Positions 56,877-64,000 of a stretch of DNA of 64,000 bases are shown here, in pieces. The notes under the pieces were generated by a model. The model was given only the letters and a program-made list of their open reading frames with translations. It had not been told where the DNA came from and made no database searches. Source of the stretch: Luzula sylvatica (Eukaryota > Streptophyta > Magnoliopsida > Poales > Juncaceae); NCBI GenBank assembly GCA_946800325.1, contig OX326961.1, positions 39,236,543 to 39,300,542 on the forward strand, written 5' to 3'. The position numbers and the translations under genes are program-made. Numbering within the stretch: the stretch's first letter is position 1; each line of letters starts with the position of its first letter.

Positions 56877-58908
56877 CGCAGCCAGAGAAATTAAGAAGTT
56901 TGGCATTATTATTGAAATCCAGCATATAATAGACCTAATTAGTGAGAAATATTAAGTGGTAAATTAATTAATGGACTTTGCAATTATTATTATTATTAAA
57001 TTAATTTAATGCGTACTTTATTGTCGATGCCACGAAACGAGGTGGTATAAGGAGACACATCATCGCCTTCGTTTGTATGGTTATAAACCACATCCAAAAT
57101 TACCTGTAAATTTATAAAATCAAAATAATTTAAAAAAATATATTAACAATAAATACGAATAATTAATTAACACAACTTGCCTCGATTCCAGCATTATGAA
57201 GAGCTTTGACCATGAGTTTGACCTCGTCAGAAGCAGCAAGTGGGCCTCCACCTCCACTTGCGTAACGACTCATCGGCGCAAAAAAGTTTATCGTGGAATA
57301 TCCCCACGTGTTCACCTATTGTAAAACAGTATATTAGCATTCAAAATAGTATAATGTATGTGTATTTATTTGAGTGTACCATGTGATCTCTTTTATTTGG
57401 GAATCTCTGTAATTCGAGCTCGTCAAATTCAAAAATCGGTAATAATTCCACTGCATTTATCCCCAGTTCCAACAAATGAGGAATCTAAATAATAATGTAA
57501 ATTAAAAATTAATTGAAGTATCAACCAAGTGAAAAAATATAATAAATGAAATATAATATTACCTTTTCAATGATGCCAAGATAGCTTCCAGATATATTTC
57601 GATCCAAATCGCTTGATTTATCAGATGTGAATGCTCGTACATTCATTTCGTATATCACAAGCTCGTTCTGAAATATAAATTTAATAAAAAGGGGGAAAAT
57701 TTTGAAAGGGTATATTTGAAATTCCAGCATATAATTTCATAAATACCTCAGGTATATTTGGGAGATTGTAATCAGGGCCCCAATCAAAAGGAGATTTTTC
57801 GAAATTATAAGTGCCGAGAAAATTGCATTTTTTATTCTGGACATCTCCGAATAAATTACGCCCATGTACCAATTTTGCATACGGGTCCAAAAGAATATTA
57901 TTATTATTATCGTATCGGTGTCCTTTTTCCCATTCTTTTGGACCGTTGATTTTGTAACCGTATAACACTCCAGATCGATTCAAACCCTAATTTTAAAAAT
58001 ATCACACTTAACTGCCGAATTATTTTTTATAAAAAAAGATGTGAATTCATAAATAATTGAGTACCTCTATGCAAATGTGCCATATATCGCCAGTTTTGTT
58101 TGTTTTGGGATCGAGTGAAACTTCAAAAGATTCCAAATTTGAATCCTCGAATTTGAGAAATAGAGTAACGGAAAAGGCGTGTCGTGAGAAAATAGCGAAA
58201 TTAATTCCTTCTTGAGATTCTGATACGCCGAGAGGAAATGGGTTTCCAGAGGAATGTTTAAATGGAGACTCCATTTCTGACATACTGGAGGCTTCTATCT
58301 GTTTTTAAAAAATATGAATAACAAGTTGAGCACAAAAGAATGGAAAGTAATTATTTGAAAATTATGATTTTACTTTACCTCTAGTAAACTCTCGCCAGGT
58401 TGCTTGCTTTGAACTTTTAGAGAAGGATATTTGAAGTTCTCAATTTCTCTGACCTAATTACAACCAATTAGACATATCTTTGATTCAATTAAAAATTGAA
58501 TTTACAAATAAGTAGCAAATAAAATGGAAATAATAAATTAGAGGAGAGTATAAGTCGTGCCTTTCTAAAGATTGATTGCCATCCAGAAGCAAAGGTAACG
58601 TTACTTGATCTCACTCTGCATTATTTCGTTCAAGACAAATAATTACTAATAAAGCTGCAAATTTGATCCATTTGGTCCCCGAACTACTAAGTTAAGCAAT
58701 ACAAATTACAATCCATGAATTTCTCAAAAACATTGCAATTATCCCTCAAAACAAACAATTCTCGTTCAACCAAAGTTCAAATGGCAGTATCAATCAAGCA
58801 GCAAAACTAAAAACGCATTCACCGTAAAAAATATGAAGTCAAATACCTAAACTGTGAGGGGAAACGAGAAGAATGCAGCACAGTGCTCGAGCATACAATC
58901 GCTTTCAT
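54616..58908 (-). CDS. ISA3: Isoamylase 3-type starch debranching enzyme, plastidial
   Basis: Twenty-three coding exons were traced from 58847-58908 to 54616-54726, totalling 756 codons (755 aa; plant ISA3 proteins are about this size). The N terminus is Ser/Arg-rich, a plausible transit peptide. A CBM48-like domain starts near [19 protein letters not shown]. The GH13 core has DVVYNHT, GFRFDLA (nucleophile Asp), AEPWD (acid/base Glu) and [10 protein letters not shown] (third Asp), so unlike ISA2 it should be catalytic. [11 protein letters not shown] and [20 protein letters not shown] are isoamylase signatures. The enzyme hydrolyses alpha-1,6 branches; ISA3 acts chiefly in leaf starch breakdown in the chloroplast. 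Introns after exons 2 and 8 begin with GC (AG|GCACG and AG|GCAAGT); the others are GT-AG. Intron 10 holds a (TA)n(GA)n tract. Assignment to ISA3, not ISA1, rests on the recalled motif pattern and length. Confidence 0.94.
56785..56872. repeat. (TA)n(GA)n compound microsatellite in ISA3 intron 10
   Basis: About 13 TA units join directly to about 31 GA units and end three bases before the donor of exon 10 (exon end 56877). On the transcribed strand the intron therefore opens with a long CT then TA run. Confidence 0.92.
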
Positions 58909-59784
58909 TATTGGAAAGAAGAGAGAGAGAGATAGAGAATGGAAGAAAGAGAGTGAGATTTTGATCTCGTTCTGGGAGATGGGACCAAGATCAAATAACA
59001 TGGACACGCGTTCGATCCAGGTTTAGTAGACTTCTATCGCTAGAAAGAGTGGGCTTTCCAGAATGGGCTTCTCTGTAAAAACTATATTTTTCAAAACTAA
59101 GATTCATCAGGTCATTCCAAATCTAATTTTGCACAAAAGAGAGGAGATTTTCGAAAAAAAATCTCAGATGATTTTATAATTTTGCACAAAATTTGCTTGT
59201 TTATATTTTTCTGTGTTCATATTATACAAAATTGGTTAGTGACAATGTAATTAGGAAATTGACATATACATAATAATGTATTCACTCGTCTTCGACAAAC
59301 GAAAGCACCCTACCAAGTACGAATGAGCAATACTTTACGAAGATCCGAGACGAAATAATCGCGTCAGTCTCGCACATATTTCTTTTTTTTTTATCTCATT
59401 TGTTTTCTCTGTTAATTGGGAACAACTTCGCGTCATTTGCAGCAAAAATATATTTCTCTCTTTCAAGTTTGATAACATTTACATTCTCGTTGAAATTGCG
59501 TTAATTTCGGCACACATTTCCGAGAAATCTTATCTTGCATTTGTGCCCTTGAACGACGTTATTATGAATATTATTAGTTAGTTTCATCTAAAAGCATAAA
59601 AATCCAAATATTTAGTTGTCTCCATTATCTCACAGAGAACTCAATAGCATCAAACATATTAACTATTTTAATACAATTATTCTAGAATAGTACCAAATAT
59701 TTAGTTGTCTCCATTATCTTGAGTTTATTTTTTTGAAAATTATGTCAACTAATATATTATGAATAAGAATAGTGATATATATTT

Positions 59785-59990
59785 TCTAGAACTCTCCTCC
59801 GAGAGATTTGACGTGACATAATTTTCAAATATTAGTTTTAACATTTCAATTCATGTTTTAACATTTAATTGATGACTTGATTATTTTAAATTATAATTTT
59901 GTGTGAATTAAAATGTTAAAAATTAAGATGTTAAATCATAATCAGTCCATCGAATCTCTTGGAAGAGAGGAGGACCATCCAACATTTTTT
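59785..59990. mobile_element. MITE, 'TTAAATCAT' family copy 3
   Basis: TCTAGAACTCTCCTCCGAGAG at the left and CTCTTGGAAGAGAGGAGGACC at the right enclose TTTAACATTTCAATTCATG and its inverse, as in copies 1 and 2. It is diverged. Confidence 0.5.
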
Positions 59991-62261
59991 TTTATTAATA
60001 ATGGAACATCAAAAAATATGATGAATCCGACTACTATGATTACAGTATACACAATTGCAAAATTGATCAACACTAACACGAACCTAATGTACCGGTACAT
60101 ACCATACCAATTCATTTTTATTTTATCAAAGTATCAGTATTAGTATACATCATCATAATAAAACATTAGTTTGCTTAATCATCAAAACAATAACCAATGA
60201 TTCCTTGACCTAGTGATATAATGCTTAGTGAAAGATACCAAACATTAATGATTCAAGTTTCATTGATATTACAAATAAAAAATGAAACAAAAAATATTCT
60301 TGATTCATGAATTATATGAATTATGTTATACTTCAAAATAATTATAAAAAAAATCCACTATCCTCGATTATCCCAACTCCAATTAAAGTTTCTTATCCTC
60401 AATTTATTATCAATTAGGGGATCATATTTATTTGTATGTACAACCATAACTGAAAATAATTCACCAATTGGAAAAGACCAACTCCAACGTTGTTTCAAAT
60501 AATTACAAATCTTTTCCTACATTCGTACTTGAATCTAAGCTAGAAAGTAAACAAACCAAACATTCCTCTTTCCTAAAAAAGAAATTTGAAAATTTTCAGG
60601 AAAATAAAGGACACGTTTTTCTATTCGAAACAAATTTGAAATTCCAGTTGAAAAATCAACATGGATTCGAAACAGTTGAACAAAATATTATATATTTGAC
60701 AATAGTATAGTATGCAAATTTAATTTTTTAGAAAAGAATGCATAACAAAATTGAAATAACAACAAAATCCAATACAACAGCTCATAGGTCCATAAATTCA
60801 TAAATGTATGAACCATTAACAAAAATTAATAAAATCATTAGTTAATGCATATATTTGTTCCATAATGTTTAAGTATTGTTAATTCATTAGTTCATCTGTC
60901 ACAGAAATATTCATTCCATTTTTTTTTTCCATACTATTTAAGTATTGTTACTTCGTAATTTTTGTCAAGTATAATTCACACATTATTAGTAATCCATAAA
61001 ATCATTAGTTAATCCTTAAAATCTCCAATTAACAATGAACTCAGTAATTTTCAATATTCCATAAAAACATTAGTTAATTCTTAACAAACCAAGGAATTTG
61101 ATCACTAAAACAATGGGCTTTCTAATTTTATTTTAAAAAAATTGCACATATCATAATTGTAAGATTGGAATTAATTATTTTTACAAAGTTAAACCATTGA
61201 AATAGTATTCTTGTAAATTTATTAGTTTAACTCTTACTTGTTCAAACTTGTAAAATTGTTTCTCATCATTCTATATCATTCCTTGCTGGTTCTGAAATTT
61301 GTTCGTAACTTGAATATTTTTCAAAAACTTATCCATTTTTTTTAAAACTCGGTATATTTTAAACTAAGATTCATCAAGTGATTGAGAATCATCAACAAAA
61401 ATATTGAATAAAGGAATGTTACTGCTTAAAAAGAATAATATTATTGATCATATTAATTCAAAATGTTAACACAAGGCCAAATGAAATTTCACTCATATAT
61501 ATAGAAACATTCAAAATAAATTGGAAAGATAGGAGATATTTTGTAATAAAAACTCAAACCGATTTATAAAATTTACTTCTTTTATATTTAAGCATATATA
61601 TTAACACAATGCTATAAAATTTGCGTCTTTATCGGAATTGACCCGATATGTTCTGCTCCGGTAAATCATATCTTGCACGTGGTAGACAACTAACTGGATC
61701 CATTATTTGTGCTTTTTAAAGAAATTATTATGTAATTTTCCCCCATATTTTTAACAACAAAATATTTAAGTTGCCTCCAACATCTTACAAACAACTTAAT
61801 AGCACAAAACATATTGATCATTTTAAAATAATTACTCTCAAATTTGCCATTTTATTTATAATATAAGAAACGGATGAGCGATAAAAATGTGATAATGCCA
61901 TACATTTTACATGTTCACCTAACATTTACACAATTAGAATTGAGACTATCCATCAAAATAGTATTGATTCTCTGTTTATAGTTAAGTCAACTTGTATATT
62001 ATTAATAACTTTTGTTCTCTTCCAAATCAATTATAATTCTAATAAAAAGTACACGATATGGACGAAAATCTAGAACTAATCAAGTAAAAATGGATCAAAT
62101 CTTGAACCAATTATGTTTTTACAATAGTTAATCATTGAAATTGTATTTTTTGTAAAATTTATTAATTTATAATTCTATTTTCACAAATAACTTAATTGTT
62201 CAAATTCGTAAAATTGCTTCGTGGTTTTTGAATTATTTTCATAGCTTCAATATTTATCAAA

Positions 62262-62465
62262 GGGGCATTTTACCCTGCCTCGAATTTCACCACAACACCC
62301 TCTCTATCTTAACTTACATTTTTAATTAACGCAATAATAAACAAAATAAACATAATTAATAATTAATGCCATTCATTTAAATTCTTCATTACTTGTTAAT
62401 TATCAATGTATCATGTTAATTGGGATATAGAGGGTGTTGGTGGTGAAAGTGTAACCTGTGACAAA
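62262..62465. mobile_element. Foldback MITE, about 200 bp
   Basis: TTTCACCACAACACCCTCTCT at the left recurs inverted as AGAGGGTGTTGGTGGTGAAA at the right; the middle is AT-rich. Ends and target duplication are not sharply defined. Confidence 0.6.
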
Positions 62466-64000
62466 GTAAAAAATTTCTTTTTCAAAAGCTTATGCTTAAT
62501 TTTATTTTTAAAAATTGCTATATTTTTGTTGTACAATAGGCTTCACCAAGTGATTTAGAATTTTTTTTCATCTATGACTATATGCTGGACAAAATCCTAA
62601 TGTCCAAAAATAAGCTAATTTACTTAATTGAAAAATATTATATTGTTATGTTACGTAGTATAGAAACACCTTATCCTTTAGCTTGGCAGCATTTTTTTTA
62701 TTATTTCTTTTTAATAAAAAAGTTGTAAAAGGATTTGAGTTTGAGAGAGATGGATCCAACTTGAACTGACTCGTCTCAAAATCGCCGTAAAACTCGAACT
62801 CAACTCAGTTATAATCTAAGTTCAAAACAATTTTCAATTTCTTACATATCTGAAACTCGACTATTGATTATGGCTCGCATGGAAGAACTCGGCTCGACTC
62901 GGCACAAACATATGAACATCCAACCAACAACATAAGACCATTTAAATATTTTGGTTCTAAGTCAAAATTATTACGAGTATTATTCAAGCGAGCTAGATCA
63001 TGTTCGAACTCCATTCAATTTCAAACTAGCTCGTCTCAACTCGAAATTAATTCAAGTTATTTTTGAGAGAGTTGTGGACGAGTTTTTGTCGAGCAAGTTG
63101 TAAGCGGCAAGTAAAACCTACAGCCCTACTTTTCATTATCAAATATAGATTTTTACATTTTTACTTTTCGGGATTTGAACAAGACCCAATCGAAGTCAAA
63201 ATAAAGAATGAATTCGTCATTTAAACAATATCTATAATCAATTTCAATATAATCTATTATCAAATTATCAATAAAAAATTATTAGTAACCAAAATCGACA
63301 AATACGCAATCTAATTTGATCAATTTACAATTATTTTCTATCAACAATCAATTTGCAAAATAAATTACAACCAATTTCATTCCAATTTACGATCAAATTG
63401 TGAAATCGATAATTAATTTCAGTCCCAAATTCAATTTGAACTCAAATCTGAGTGAAAAACTATGTTAAACATAAAATTACTTCGAGATAGAAAGAGAATA
63501 TACAATATATATGTCACTAGAGAATTAAATAGAGAGAAAAATCAAAATAATCGCTTGAAAATCCGGAATTAGGACACCATAAAATAACTGCTAAAAATCA
63601 AGTTAGGATACTAATATGTGAGAAATTAATCGAAGAAAGAGAACCGTGAAGAGAATCCGCCAGAAATCTGAGTTAATCACAAAGAAAATCCGGCCGCTAG
63701 CTCTCTAATCGAGCCGTGAAGAGAGTTTTGAGTCGCCATAAGAGAATTGCGATGAGAGAGAAAGAGAAAGAAGGGTCATGGGTTGCATGTTGGGTCTTGG
63801 GTTCGGGTCGGGTCTGTAAATTAGCTCAGTTCTCTTATATATATCCATGTATACAATTTATTTTTTTTGAATTCCCTAAAAAATAGATCCGAACCGCATG
63901 CTTCACGGGACTTACACATTGGTCGGACCTGGATTTGAACTCTTGCCCTTGAGGAAAACTTGTAATTTTGCGTCAACTATCATGAATTCGACAAAGAACA

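Larger units (their letters stand above)
58909..64000. other. AT-rich intergenic region upstream of ISA3, no gene seen
   Basis: No protein-like ORF. Diverged copies of one AT-rich unit occur at about 59095-59700, 61360-61850 and 62530-62640 (shared phrases: AAGATTCATCAGGTCATT-type, AAATATTTAGTTGTCTCC, AACATATTAACTATTTTAA). MITEs lie at 59785-59990 and 62262-62465. From about 62720 a stretch with repeated CTCGACTCG and CTCGAACTC phrases looks like transposon-derived DNA. Near 63923-63945 a minus-strand AGTTCAAATCC resembles a pol III box B and may be a SINE relic. Confidence 0.55.

Overview
This is a window of a dicot-type plant nuclear genome. Coding genes are split by GT-AG introns, intergenic DNA is AT-rich, and a starch debranching enzyme, a phytocyanin and an arabinogalactan protein are all present. 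I cannot name the species. The left half (about 1-37,300) is almost entirely nested mobile DNA. The right half (about 37,800-59,000) holds five host loci. The right end (59,000-64,000) is AT-rich intergenic DNA.

Left half. Positions 1 to about 7,100 are an endogenous pararetrovirus (Caulimoviridae, badnavirus/tungrovirus-like) on the minus strand. It has three ORFs joined by ATGA overlaps, a fourth small ORF and a TATA-type promoter, all open; its left end runs off the window. Next to it lies a Ty1/copia-type element, 'copia-A', with its 5' LTR at 18934-20340. Its gag-like ORF was split by a full-length Athila-type Ty3/gypsy element (8183-18850; TTAAA target duplication, nearly identical LTRs, one open 1798-codon gag-pol). 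Copia-A itself sits in a decayed copia ('copia-B', 20346 to about 25,155). Beyond this are two truncated, head-to-head copia remnants ('C' minus, 'D' plus). Each is interrupted by a solo LTR with a perfect 5-bp duplication: 27104-27450 (TAGTT) and 28067-29134 (GGAAT). Then come a 3.3-kb PIF/Harbinger-like element (31529-34784) whose empty site is preserved in a nearby paralogous repeat, and a 1.25-kb non-autonomous copia derivative with 207-bp LTRs (34890-36143).

Host loci. Stellacyanin-like phytocyanin (37904-38532, +, two exons). RAE1 WD40 mRNA-export factor (38899-40630, -, ten coding exons, 348 aa). Neprosin-family (DUF239) gene with an apparent frameshift and a SINE beside a splice donor (42426-44265, -). 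Classical AGP (47754-48188, -, 144 aa). ISA3-type isoamylase (54616-58908, -, 23 coding exons, 755 aa, catalytic triad present). These genes are not an operon or pathway. They are ordinary single plant genes separated by MITEs, including a MULE-type foldback element nested in another, each with a 9-bp target duplication.

Most unusual signal. Dense arrays of a short palindrome, CGTT-NN-AACG (often flanked as C/G...G/C), occur in the LTRs or untranslated regions of at least four unrelated LTR-retrotransposon lineages here: Athila, copia-A, copia-B and copia-C. The central dinucleotide differs by element, and the arrays lie in U3 in some and in the transcribed leader in others. I know of no described function for this. 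AACGG is the core of plant MYB (MSA-type) sites, so a shared protein-binding or RNA-pairing role is possible but unproven.
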